This document shows positions 1 through 10,901 of a stretch of 64,000 nucleotides of DNA, piece by piece. Below the pieces are notes generated by a model. The model had not been told where the DNA came from, did no database searches, and worked only from the letters and a program-made list of their open reading frames with translations. The position numbers and the translations under genes are program-made. Location: contig NC_045140.1 in assembly GCF_008831285.2 (NCBI RefSeq), positions 17,792,370 to 17,856,369 on the forward strand, given 5' to 3'. The DNA is from Nymphaea colorata. Taxonomy: Eukaryota; Streptophyta; Magnoliopsida; Nymphaeales; Nymphaeaceae. Every line of letters begins with the position of its first letter. Position 1 is the first letter of the stretch.

Positions 1-77
1 TTTTTTAAGGATTGTCAAAATTTAAGATTGACATAGTCTGTTGTTTCCAGACCAGAGAGTATGAAATTCTGGAATTG

Positions 78-1165
78 GTTTTTTTTTTTTCGCAATATTA
101 CTTAAGTGGGAACCCAATCTTACTCTTTAATTATCATAAGATCTAGGTCACATAGGTGCGAGTGTGGGTGTGGACCTAATTCAAAATCATGGGTATGCGG
201 GTGCAGCTGCCGTATATATATATATTGTAAAAAAGTTTATATTCATGAAGATTTCAAACGAACTAAAAATGTATCATTCACCATTTCAATCATGATTCAT
301 CAATTCAAGTCAAGTTTGATTGGATACCATGGAGCGTAAGGAGTTGGTAGGGGCAGAAGGCAGTAAGGAGTTTGGGGGTTTACTGATGCCGGAAGACGCT
401 GGAACACTTGCTGCTGGGATGGACCGGAATGGAAAAGTGGAGCAAAAGGGGTAGGTAGGGGTGGAAGGCAGGAAGGAGTTTTGGAATGGAGGGTTACCTG
501 ATGCCGGCGAGGAAGACCCTCCATGTAGTGATGGAAGCGTCAGTGCAGCGGCAAACAGGTGGAATCTATAAGGTGCCGCTGCGGAGGAAGACCCTATGTG
601 TCTGGTGAAGGTGCAGCAGCGAACAGGAGGTGGGAGACGCCAAACAGGAGGTAAGGAGGCAGATTGCAAAGAGGAGGGCAGAAAGAGGGAAGGGAAAGGT
701 GGAGGACAAGGGAGAAAAGAGAAAGGGTGGGTGAGAAAATATTCGGGGGACCGAGTCTTGGCTAGCATTGACTGTGTCCAGAAGGTGGATGGACGTGGGC
801 CTGGCACGGTCAAGGAGTGGGGTGCAGCGGACTATCGTCTTCATGCCGTGTCATTAGCGTGCCTGCACCCGAACCTGTGTCGGGTCGATGCTCGTCTGCC
901 AGCCGGTCCCCTGTCTATTAAGCACATATTCTTGTTTAGTCTTCCTAGATTATGTGTCATGTTAATATAAGTTGGAGTGGGCAAATGAGATTGTTGTAAA
1001 GTTTTGATCAATGTTTGGCCTGCATGCATCTTTTACTTGCTCTGACTAGGTTGTTTTTCTGCTTGCCTATCAGACTGATGAGGATTTCTGAGGGCATAAT
1101 AATGCTTCCTTTGGAGATATTGGACGATAAACTTATGTTTATCTTCTTTATTCTCATTTCTACAG
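78..1165. other. SCD1 intronic sequence with GC-rich repeat-bearing insert
   Basis: No convincing SCD1 exon was found here, although one may be hidden. At 143 a motif CTAGGTCACATAGGTGCG resembles the terminal motif of the hAT-like element at 50140-51155. About 340-900 is GC-rich and holds degenerate tandem copies (about 340-400 and 448-512 share GGTAGGGG, AAGGAGT and TGATGCCGG blocks). The open frames on both strands are low-complexity and match no family I know. A transposon insertion in the intron is the simplest reading. Confidence 0.45.
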
Positions 1166-2247
1166 ATCAGGCAATTATGCAACTCTTGTGACAGCTCAGC
1201 TTGCGATAATAGCATCTCATATGGTGAACTTGTGCTTTCTATTGGACATCATGTTCCAATATCTTTTGCAGGTTCTTTGAATATTATTTCTTGTCTACTT
1301 TCACGCTAATTTTCTGCATATGTTGCTACAATGCAGGCTGGTTTGGGTCTTTCCGACACAGATTCATGGTTCATGCTTGAGACACTTGCTGAAAAAAATA
1401 ATATTGGTTATAAACAATTTGTAAGTTAATCCTCTTGAGAAGAACAATAGAAATCTTTTTTTTTTTTCTTTTATCCTTCTGTCATGATGGACTAATAGTT
1501 TAAGCCGAAACACCCAGGTCAGATCTCTGATCCTTCTTTGGAGAAGACACTTCAATGTTGTGCGTCCTTGGTGAACTGTTTTACATTTCTGTTTCTTGCG
1601 CAGCTTGTCTGCCATGTGAATATCTTTAAATACATACATTTTGATTGCAAGACCAAGTATACTTCTCCTTGAACAGTTAACTATGGGTTACCCCACTTTG
1701 TGAGCAACATGATTTCTGCCTCTTGTTATCACCTCTTGGCTATTGATATTTTTTGAGTTAGTCTACTGCAGTGGCCTCCCATATTGCTATCATGATCACA
1801 TGACATTTGAGTGCTGATGTTGTCAGTCATTTTTTCACATCCCCATACCTCCCCAATCCCTTCTCTCCCCCTCCCTCTATGGCTCTACCATGTACCAAGC
1901 ACCATGCACCACATGCAGCTGCACCATTTTTCAAAAGAATTGGGTGCTGTTGTGGCAATAGTACCCCATGTGTTTTGGGATGCTGGTGAAACTGGATCAT
2001 TCGAAGCAGAACCATATTAGAACTCGTTAATGCTGATGGATGGTTAAACTTAAAAATTTGTTGCTAAAATGACCATAAATCATTGCTGAAAGCCACCATA
2101 AAGTTATAGATGATCGCTGCACTATAAACCATCGCTAATGCCGATGTAGTGACTGTCTTTTAGCAATAAATTTTTAAATTTTAGTCATTTGGCAACTGAC
2201 AGAATCTAATCATCCTCTCTCTCTCTCTCTCTCTCTCTATACCGCAT

Positions 2248-2282
<35 letters not shown>

Positions 2283-2512
2283 ATAGGAAAATTGAAATCA
2301 GTCAGCCACCAGATGTTAGATTGCTATATATTTGAAATCCGTCACTAAATGCCCTATGAAATTGTCACTAAAGCATCACAAACTGTTGCTACATCATTGA
2401 CTGTTGCTACTTGCTAATGTTTCGTGGCTAAAGAATTTTAGTAATGGATTTTAAAATTTAACCATTTGTGAACATTCAGCAGCCGGCTGATTTTAGTTCC
2501 TCTGTGTCTCTG

Positions 2513-2557
<45 letters not shown>

Positions 2558-4664
2558 TGATTTATGGATTTTTCTGTCTGGGTTTGGTTGGAGAATCCTC
2601 TGGTCTCTCATAGCACACTGCCTGATGCATTGCTTTGGGCCGTTGTGATTGGCCAGAGCTCAAGATGGTTGGAGGATTTCAGCTCCTCTCTCTCTATATA
2701 TATATGTATATGTGTGTGTGTGTTTTGGGGGGGGGGGGGAATAAGCTTATATGTATAAATGTAAGAGAAACATATGCGTTTAAATTAGAGCATAAAGTAT
2801 AATAACAATCAATTATTAATAGCTGCACCAAAGCACCTGCTGCACACCCACATCCGGTGCACACTCACCTTGAGCATGGCAGCCTATTTGCAGCAGCCAT
2901 GTTGCATAGGCAGCCTAAGAAAAGGTTTTTAAAAATGATATTCACAGTTTCATCTAAACAAACTTAGTTGGCATTTATGAAGGAGTGGTATGTTCATTTT
3001 TCATAAGAATGTTCTTATTTTCAATTTTTTTTTTAAAAAAAACCTAATTATTCTTTTAATTTGTTATTCTAATATTTTTTTGGCAATTCATAACTGATTC
3101 AGCCGAATCGGTGAATTGGCAGGTTTGCCATTTCGATTCACGAGTTAATTTTGCAATGCCGCTTTATGTCATGCAATCAGGTAACAAACTAGGGGAAAAA
3201 CTAACATAGATGCACACCTATATCACATAAGCACGACAGTCTCCTCCCTGTCTTTGTTGGAAGATTTTGTTAAATGAATTTAGTACCTTTTTTTTTTATT
3301 AGTGACATCCACACTTCTAGGAGGAAAAAGATTTCTTGTCTCTCCCAGTTATGACTAACTCTTCATTTTTATATCCCAATTGCCAAATACTAGCGCTTTA
3401 TTGTTTAGGCCATGCATGCGGTTAAGTTGGCCCATGGAGTAGCTGGATTATGAGCATCGATGAATAAGGAGATAAGAGTTGTTTCAATCATCCCAAAATT
3501 GTGTTATCAAGATTTAATCTCCTTAGATATATGTGTTTCAATGTTCGGTGTGCTTCTAAGCAATACATTTTACTTGGATACATTTCTCATGCACCATTTA
3601 GATATGATTGTACATGATTTTATAGGAAATTGGCATGTAATAGCAGCTTATGCTATTGTGACCTAGGGATGTGGTTTTAATCCCTAGTCTCAATTGGAAA
3701 AGCTTAGCATTTTTTTTTAGTTCTGCTTTTGGAAGTGAGACTAGTGATCGAGTGCAAGTATAGGAAAATTGGGTAATTTTTTTGTCTATTAACTTTTTTT
3801 TTTATGCTTTCAAGGTTTACTTTTACCAAATTGCCAAGACATACATTTGTTACTTGTCGGTTTTCTCTGATGGTCTCACACTGGAAAAATATGTTTCAGA
3901 TTAAACTCAGGGGATTGTTATCTCACATACAACAATTGCGATATGGGTATTGGGGACCTTCTCCTGGAAAAGTTCAGGCAGTCTCATCTTATGGTGTGCC
4001 ATCTCCAGGGTCTCAAGATGTGACTGATGAAAGCCAACAACCTGCTGAGGCTTCTGGAGTTGGGCGAAGCTGGGTCCACAGCATGTTTAGTAGGGAAGCT
4101 TCCACAAGGTCCAGTTCTTTTAGTCGTGGGCGTAAGTGGACATCTGACAATGGTTCTTTAGGTAACTTTTGTTGCTGTATCTTGGTAGAGCAAGAAACCC
4201 TCTTAAACTTTTCCTCCTGGCAGTTAGGATGTGTGTTAGTCTCACTTGAATTTCAGGTGCAGCTGAGAACTCCAAATCATCTGTCTCTTCTGGGAAGACA
4301 GAGCCTGCTACTGCACAGAAGAAAATTCAATCAAGTGTTCGAATACTAAGGGGCCATAAGGGTGCTGTTACTGCTCTACATTGTGTAACAAGGCGTGATG
4401 TCTGGGATCTGGTGGGTGATCGTGAAGATGCAGGCTTTTTTATTAGTGGAAGCACTGACTGCCTGGTAACCTACTGTTGCTTGCCACTTTCAAGATTGCC
4501 TTTTCCATCTTCACACTTCCGTCAAATTTTAGTTATTTATGAGTGGAACAATATAAACACTTGACCTTTTATTATTTGATGCCAGTCAAACTAAATTTTC
4601 TAGTTGACAGGAACTGCCATTAGTGCTGAATTTTGTGTAAATGCTTGTTGTTGCTTGATAATCT

Positions 4665-4708
<44 letters not shown>

Positions 4709-7700
4709 GAAGAGAGAGAGAGAGAGAGATTTTAACCTGTCATGCATAAACCATATATTTTTCCTCCATAAACATGAAATTGGCTGTAATTGCTTGTTCT
4801 GACAAAATTTGGAAGGTGCTTTCTAGTAATTTAACTCTTTCTCACTTTGACTTTTTGATTTTTTAGGGTTACTACTTCTTGATGTTGTTTGGTACGTTCC
4901 CTTTTATTTTGTAGTTATATATTGCTATTGACTTTGTTTTACTGATTATCTTTTTATTTTTTTACCTCATGAAGGTGAAAATTTGGGATCCAAGTCTTCG
5001 TGGTTCAGAGCTCAAGGCAACGCTGCAAGGTCATACCAAGTATGTGATATAGCACATTGATATTTAACTCTAAAGTCTGGACTGTGAGTACTGTTAGAAG
5101 GACATGAAAAGTAATTTTATTTCTCGAGATGGAGCAAAGGTGTTCTGAAGTTGGTTTTGAGCCCATGAAAGATGTGACAGTCCATTTTTTAAATTTGTAT
5201 GACTCATTCTCATACTTTTATGTGCTTTACCTTGGGTAGGACTGTTCGCGCATTAAGCTCAGATAGAGCTAAAGTGGTTTCAGGATCTGATGATCAATCT
5301 GTCATAGTTTGGGACAAGCAGACCTATCAACTTCTAGAAGAATTGAAGGGCCATGAAGCACAGGTAAGATTATCTCAATGATAGCCTCTGACAAGTTCAT
5401 TTCAAATAGCAATTTCTTATGCTTGAATATGACCTACTTCCTGTATATATTAGCTCCATCTAATTTCTTTCTCTCTGTATATTTTGTTATAGAATTGTAT
5501 GAGCCTAGAAGATGTGACCATTCTGGTTGGCTCCAACTTTTAACTACTGTTTATTGTTTATATTTGCTAATTAAATTGCTCTGAAATATCATAAAGGCCA
5601 AAAATTGTCATGTAACATATGATCAATGTTGTCAAAAATATGGCTCGGTTGGGATGTATACAAGCCAAGTTTCTGTCTAGCCGAGAGGCTCGAACTCAAC
5701 TCATGCCATAGAAGTCATAGCTTGAGCACAGCTCAAATTTGAGTTGAGCTCAAGTCCACTAGCTGGAGCTCAGCTCTGCTGAGATTAAGAAAGCCCAAAC
5801 TTGGGTTGGTTAAGCTTGACCTGAGACCTTAGCTGATCTGACAGTGAAAAATTCTTTACTCGGTTTAAAATTTATACCCAAGAAAAGCATGTGGGTTTTG
5901 AAGAAAAAAACTACCATAAACCCATAGTTGGAGTGCCCACCATGCTGAAGACACCTTGATAAAAGGGTGAATCTTTCTTTATATTTTGTTATATAATTGT
6001 ATGAGCCTAGAAGGTGTGATCATTCTGGTTGAGCCTAGAAGGTGTGATCATTCTGGTTTACTTACAATGTGATGATTCTGTTCTCTTAGGCATCTATGTG
6101 ATGGTTTATGTGTTTTCATGTGCAAGTCCCATATGAATCACCAACTTAGATGACCAACCAAGCCTTGGGGTCCAGGTGAAAGCCTGGGCATAGGTCACAT
6201 TGCATCACTGTGTGTCGTTCAATGATCTAGGTTCTTTACCTTCTTTTCTTCTTCTTCCTCTTCTTTCTTTTCCATCATGGCAGATTTTTTTTCCTTCTTC
6301 TGTTTATATGCAAATCTGTGTCCCATTCTTTGTATGTTGCATGTATATAATTATAGTTATGGCTCTAGCTCATATACTATTATACTTTGAAATTTTGAAT
6401 GTTCATATATTGTCTTAGGCTTTTAACTACCTTGCGTACAATTTTTCTTAATCTGTTTTCTTTTGGATTTATATTCTGTTTTTTAACATTAGATTAGTAA
6501 CTTCAGGTTTTAGATTAAGGTTTTATTTTGGAAATTAGAAGTAGCGAGGAAACAAGAAGATTTTCCATGCTTTATGTTGAAATTAGCAAGTTTGTGTTTA
6601 AGTTTGGTAACTTTCTAATTATTTAAAGAATTAGAGTCTTCTTTAGTCATTTTATATTTTTGTGTGTCTCTCATATGTAAGGACATCTGCCGACCCCTAA
6701 TTTCTCTTTAATTAGAGATTAGGGTTAGCTAATAGAAGAATCGGTTTCTTCTCTCTCTCTCTCCCTCTCTCTCTCTCTTCTTCCTCCATCATGTTCAACA
6801 CTTTATAACTTGAAAAGTATTGATCCTAAATTCTAGGCCTGCTATTTTTTTTTTAACGACCTTTATTTGATGCTTGAAGCTTTTAGCTTGTTTATTATCA
6901 GGTTATGCATTTTAATTGTTTAATTGTTCTAAGTTGATAATAATATGTTCTTCATTGGGAAATGCTTCACTCGTCATTATTAATTTTAATATTTTTATTA
7001 TTGTATTATATTTTTGTTTTGTTTGGCTCGAAGACCTAAGCTGTTGGCTCAAAGTCGCTGCTTAGGCTGCACGTAGTGCTTTTTACAACATAGTATATCA
7101 TTTAAAGTGAATATCATCATGTTTTCATTTAGTTTTTGAGAAAACATGGCTTAGCTAATAATAATCCAGTGGGCTGATTATTCTCTTTCGTGTTTGTAAC
7201 TAGAGTATGCTATTTGGATCTTTTGCTTCAGGTCAGTTGTGTGAAAATGCTTTCAGGGGAGCGTGTGCTTACAGCTTCACACGATGGTAGTGTAAAAATG
7301 TGGGATGTCAGAACAGATACTTGTGTTGCTACTGTTGGTCGTTGCTCAAGTGCAGTACTTTGTATGGAGTATGATGATTCAACTGGAATGCTGGCTGCTG
7401 GTGGGCGAGACCCGTATGTGTCAAACTAATTTACATGCTGGTTGTTTTATCTTTCAATTTTACTAGGTTCTTACTGTTATGCGGGATAATACAATCAACA
7501 TTATGGAGCCTTGTGAGAGTTCAATAGTTCTCTGTTTCATTCGGTCATGTTTTGTATTCTCTGTTGTCAAGATCCACAACCCAGTTCCCCTTCAACGTGT
7601 CATATTACATTTTATTGCCGTCTTCCGAGACTTGTGTTGCCTTGATATATATTTATTAAGAGTTGTGCTGTGTCAATTGTCATGCTTTCATACTAGTCGT

Positions 7701-9069
7701 TGTGATAGGCTGCACCTTTCCAAATCATCTCATAAGATAAACAGAAGTAGGTGCTTTTTGTTAGGTATCAACTTTAATTTGAATAATTTTCTGCTCTAGG
7801 GTGGCAAATGTCTGGGATATCCGAGCTGGAAGACAGATGCACAAACTAGTGGGCCATACAAAATGGATCCGGTAAACTTTATTGAAATATTTATTTTGTT
7901 CTTTATAGGTTTGCTTCTTTCTAGCATGTCTATCTTACCCCCAACGTTCAGGTCGCTGAGAATGGTTGGAGACACTGTGATTACGGGTAGTGATGACTGG
8001 ACTGCTAGAATGTGGTCTGTTTCTCGTGGCACATGTGATGCCGTATTGGCCTGCCATGCAGGCCCTATTCTTTGTGTTGAATACACACCATCAGACAAAG
8101 GCATTATTACTGGTTAGTGTTATCCATTTTCTCAGTATAAATGTTGGAGAACTATACATGTTATGTATATGTCGGGGTTTGTATTATTGGCAAAGTGAGA
8201 TGAATTACTATTCTTTGCTGTACAGGTTCCACAGATGGATTACTGCGTTTTTGGGAAAATGAAGAGGGTAAGCCATTTTCCTCTTCATCTCTACATTTGC
8301 ACCATTCAGATACTCCACCGTCCTTAGAGCTATTTGACAAATACATCCTACTTTTACTTCAGCATTCCAAAATAGTCCTGGAGGTTGTCTCTGAACAGAA
8401 GTATTTTCAATGACATAAGTATCCTTTAAAGAAAATGAAATGAAGAGCTTAACGCCTTAACCACTTAAGAACAACATACAAGTATTTTCCAAATAATGTT
8501 TAATGCTAACCATTGGTGAAGTAACAAATGTATTGAAAATGCAAATGCCAGGGGTTTTTTTGTGAATCATAAATAGGCAGGATAGTTTTGTTAGTTGCCA
8601 ACAAGTCATTGATGGATATCGTGAAAACATGGAATAAATTGTTACGTTATTTTAGTTCCACTTTATAGTAGTTAACTTAGATGAGAATTGTGCAGAATAC
8701 TGGGGCAAAAATGTGACCTCTTGAACTAGCTATAATTGCATTCTAGACATCACAACCTTTAGATCAGCCCATGTCTCTCAGCTTTTTCAATATCCTTCTC
8801 AAACATTTTGTCTTATGGATGATAATGTATATGCAACTCATTTCTTACATATTTATGAAGGAGGAATAAGGTGTGTGAAGAATGTGACAATTCACTCTGC
8901 TTCTATCCTTTCTATCAATGCTGGAGAACATTGGCTTGGCATTGCCGCTGCAGACAACTCCATGTCTCTATTCCATCGGCCTCAAGAAAGATTTGGCAGT
9001 TTCTCTAGCCCTGGATCCAAGATGGCTGGATGGCAATTGTATAGAACTCCACAAAGAACTGTTGCTATG

Positions 9070-9114
<45 letters not shown>

Positions 9115-9594
9115 TGCTTGCTCATGAAAAATAAGTGTTTTGGGGATCCACTAGGAATTTCCAGGCGTTGGAAGTGCAAGTTTATGGTTTCTGGTTCCAG
9201 TTGTCTCTAGAGATCGTAGTGTCTTTTCTTGTACCCTGTTATGAAGTGCACTTAAGCGATACGCTAATTTGTTTCAATCGCAAGCCTGGTGATCAACTAT
9301 CATGGGGCAACTAGTTGAAATATTTCATAAAAAGCAAACCATTGAAAAGGAGTCGGTATTCAAAAATATGCTAGGGGTAGTTGGGATTGGATTTCATGTT
9401 TGGGGAACCTGGACCTGGTCTCATGCGGTGATTTTTCTAGACACAGGCTGCGTGAATGAGTTTTTGTACTTTTTAGTTGACATCTTTGTCCCATGTAGGT
9501 CCGGTGTGCCGCATCTGACCTTGACCGGAAGAGGATTTGCAGTGGAGGCCGCAATGGACTACTTCGGCTTTGGGAAGCTACTATCAACATATAA
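1166..9594 (+). CDS. SCD1: SCD1, DENN/WD40 protein, C-terminal part (5' end outside window)
   Basis: This is the C-terminal ~520 residues of a STOMATAL CYTOKINESIS DEFECTIVE 1-type protein (Arabidopsis family member about 1,190 aa). SCD1 acts with SCD2 in clathrin-linked post-Golgi and endocytic traffic and in cytokinesis. Exons read as 1166-1223, 1337-1420, 3900-4161, 4257-4465, 4975-5039, 5240-5363, 7232-7413, 7800-7871, 7952-8112, 8226-8267, 8861-9069 and 9499-9594 (TAA); phases join without a frame break. Eight WD40-type repeats are visible. Clear blades end in VKIWDP, VIVWDK, VKMWDV, ANVWDI, ARMWSV and LRFWEN; blade 7 is degenerate (SMSLFHR); the last is LRLWEATINI at the C-terminus. A Ser-rich linker separates the first 60-odd residues from the propeller. 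The DENN domain must lie upstream of the window. A further small exon may lie at 51-77, but its phase does not join 1166 directly, so another exon or a different boundary is needed in 78-1165. Confidence 0.92.
2030..2560. repeat. Dispersed repeat copy A with compound CT/AT/GT microsatellites (SCD1 intron)
   Basis: Lies in the 2.5-kb SCD1 intron 1421-3899. It carries two compound microsatellites (about 2214-2283, CT then AT then GT; about 2513-2557, CT then AT). The sequence between them (2395-2485) clearly matches 61245-61335 at the other end of the window. Repeated AACCATCGCTAA/AGCAATAAA-type motifs look like subterminal repeats of a DNA transposon. No ends or target duplication were identified. 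Confidence 0.5.
2684..2739. repeat. Compound microsatellite CT/AT/GT followed by a 13-G run
   Basis: CT repeats pass into AT, then GT, then an uninterrupted run of 13 G at 2727-2739. It lies in the same SCD1 intron as repeat copy A and may be a decayed third copy of its microsatellite. Confidence 0.8.
4666..4735. repeat. 40-T homopolymer followed by a GA tract
   Basis: T-run at 4666-4705 in the 509-bp SCD1 intron 4466-4974, followed within a few bases by GA repeats. It could be the reverse-strand poly(A) tail of a retroposon or simple slippage. No flanking duplication was recognised. Confidence 0.85.
5478..6058. repeat. Direct repeats flanking a ~450-bp segment in an SCD1 intron
   Basis: The ~50-bp block at 5478-5528 is repeated at 5979-6030 with a few substitutions. 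The last 28 bp of the second block is then perfectly duplicated in tandem (6003-6030 and 6031-6058). The segment between holds GCTCG/GAGCTCAAG-rich sequence of transposon character. The host intron is 5364-7231. Confidence 0.75.
9073..9107. repeat. CT microsatellite adjoining an SCD1 splice donor
   Basis: About 17 CT units begin two bases after the GT of the donor that ends exon 8861-9069 (ATG|GTACTCTCT). Confidence 0.9.
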
Positions 9595-10901
9595 GTGTAT
9601 TATTGTGTTGCTGGTTCTTGTGTGTATGTCTATGCCTGCCGGGAGAGAGAGCGAGGGAGAGAGGCTCAAACAGAACTGTATATTGATTTATTGATTTTTT
9701 CTTTTAATATATGAAAAAAACACCTCATTTTTTGGTTCACTGGCATATTACCGCAGGTCCCCTTTCTCTCACAAAAGGCAAGACTAAACTGACGAAAAGC
9801 TCAGAACTAGACACATTTCCTTTTTATTTGAAGGAAACGCAGCGCCACTTTCTTTGCGGAGAACATTTCCTATATTTGAGCGTTTCGTGCTCCTTATCCT
9901 TACATAATAAGAAAAGAGAAAAGGTGATTGCTATTTGTTGTGGTTGGTTTGTTAACCAACCGTTAGCGCATTTCCATACGCAAGCATGAACTTGCACAAC
10001 TGAGTTGTGAATGATTTGTGCAGTTGTAAATGTGCATCTTGCTTCAAGTCTACCATAGGAGTTAAAACTAATAACCGATAATTTATTCATGCGCTGGTGG
10101 GATCATTTTGGTGTAATCAGCAAGTCGTCAAAGTTACCTGGGACTACATTTGTGTAAATTAATCACTCAGTTCAGATCAATCTTTCCCGAGTTTGAAGCC
10201 CTGCAGGTGAACCAACTTACGAATTCTCCATTCCCTATTTCTTAGGTCTTCAGAATCTTTTAATATTATAGCCCACATGCTTGGCACGCAGGTTTCTAGG
10301 CTAATTTTAAACCAAATACATGTGATATTTAAGGAGAAAAAACAACTACCCAAGTTGAGCATCCTTTGTTCTTGTTGGCACATCCATGCTTTTCAATGCC
10401 GTCTACTAGCAGCATTTTGCAACCGTTGCTTCGTGAGAAATTTCTTAAGCTTTTTTGACAATGTATATGCATAAACAAACATATAAACTTAACTTTTAGA
10501 AAAATAATAAAAAACTTAATTCAGATGGTGCCTACCTACACCTACGGTTTAATCAGCTATGCAATTTCATGCCCTTCATTTGGAAGTTTGTAAAGAAAAA
10601 TTTCGCTTACACCTTATAGAAGTAAATTCGAAACTTGGTTCACCTCCAGGGCTTCAAACTCGGGAAAGATTGATCTGATCTGAGTGATTAATTTACACAA
10701 ATGTGGGCCTCTACTAATCAAATAATTCACGGATTGTATTCAGTTGAAAAATTGATAATAGCGTATACAAATCTTGCTGAAGATCACCAGTCAACCTTCG
10801 AGATAAACGGCAACCATGTGGCGAACACAGCAGCAGTGTCGTAAAGAATTGGCTAGCTATAAAAAATTATAAAAAAAAGTGAGGAAAAATGATCGATGCA
10901 A
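9595..10901. other. Convergent intergenic region between SCD1 and ALA1
   Basis: Must hold both 3' UTRs and polyadenylation sites; no RNA gene or ORF was recognised. Its main feature is the long inverted repeat at 10146-10704, listed separately. Confidence 0.7.
10146..10704. repeat. Long inverted repeat, two ~80-bp arms around a ~400-bp spacer
   Basis: The left arm 10146-10225 is the reverse complement of the right arm 10625-10704 with about four mismatches by eye. The arms include the complementary blocks AATCTTTCCCGAGTTTGAAG and CTTCAAACTCGGGAAAGATT. The spacer 10226-10624 shows no coding frame. Sequence outside the arms diverges at once and I see no obvious target-site duplication. It could be a foldback-type transposon or MITE, or a transcribed hairpin. 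Confidence 0.85.

Noticed and set aside
51..77. Possible small SCD1 exon preceded by TTTCCAG and followed by a GT
   Set aside because: It cannot join the exon at 1166 in frame without creating a stop; kept only as a note because another exon may lie between.
3640..3705. tRNA or SINE-like segment (GTGGTTTTAATCCC resembling a B box)
   Set aside because: No A box at the right spacing and no foldable cloverleaf; too weak to call.
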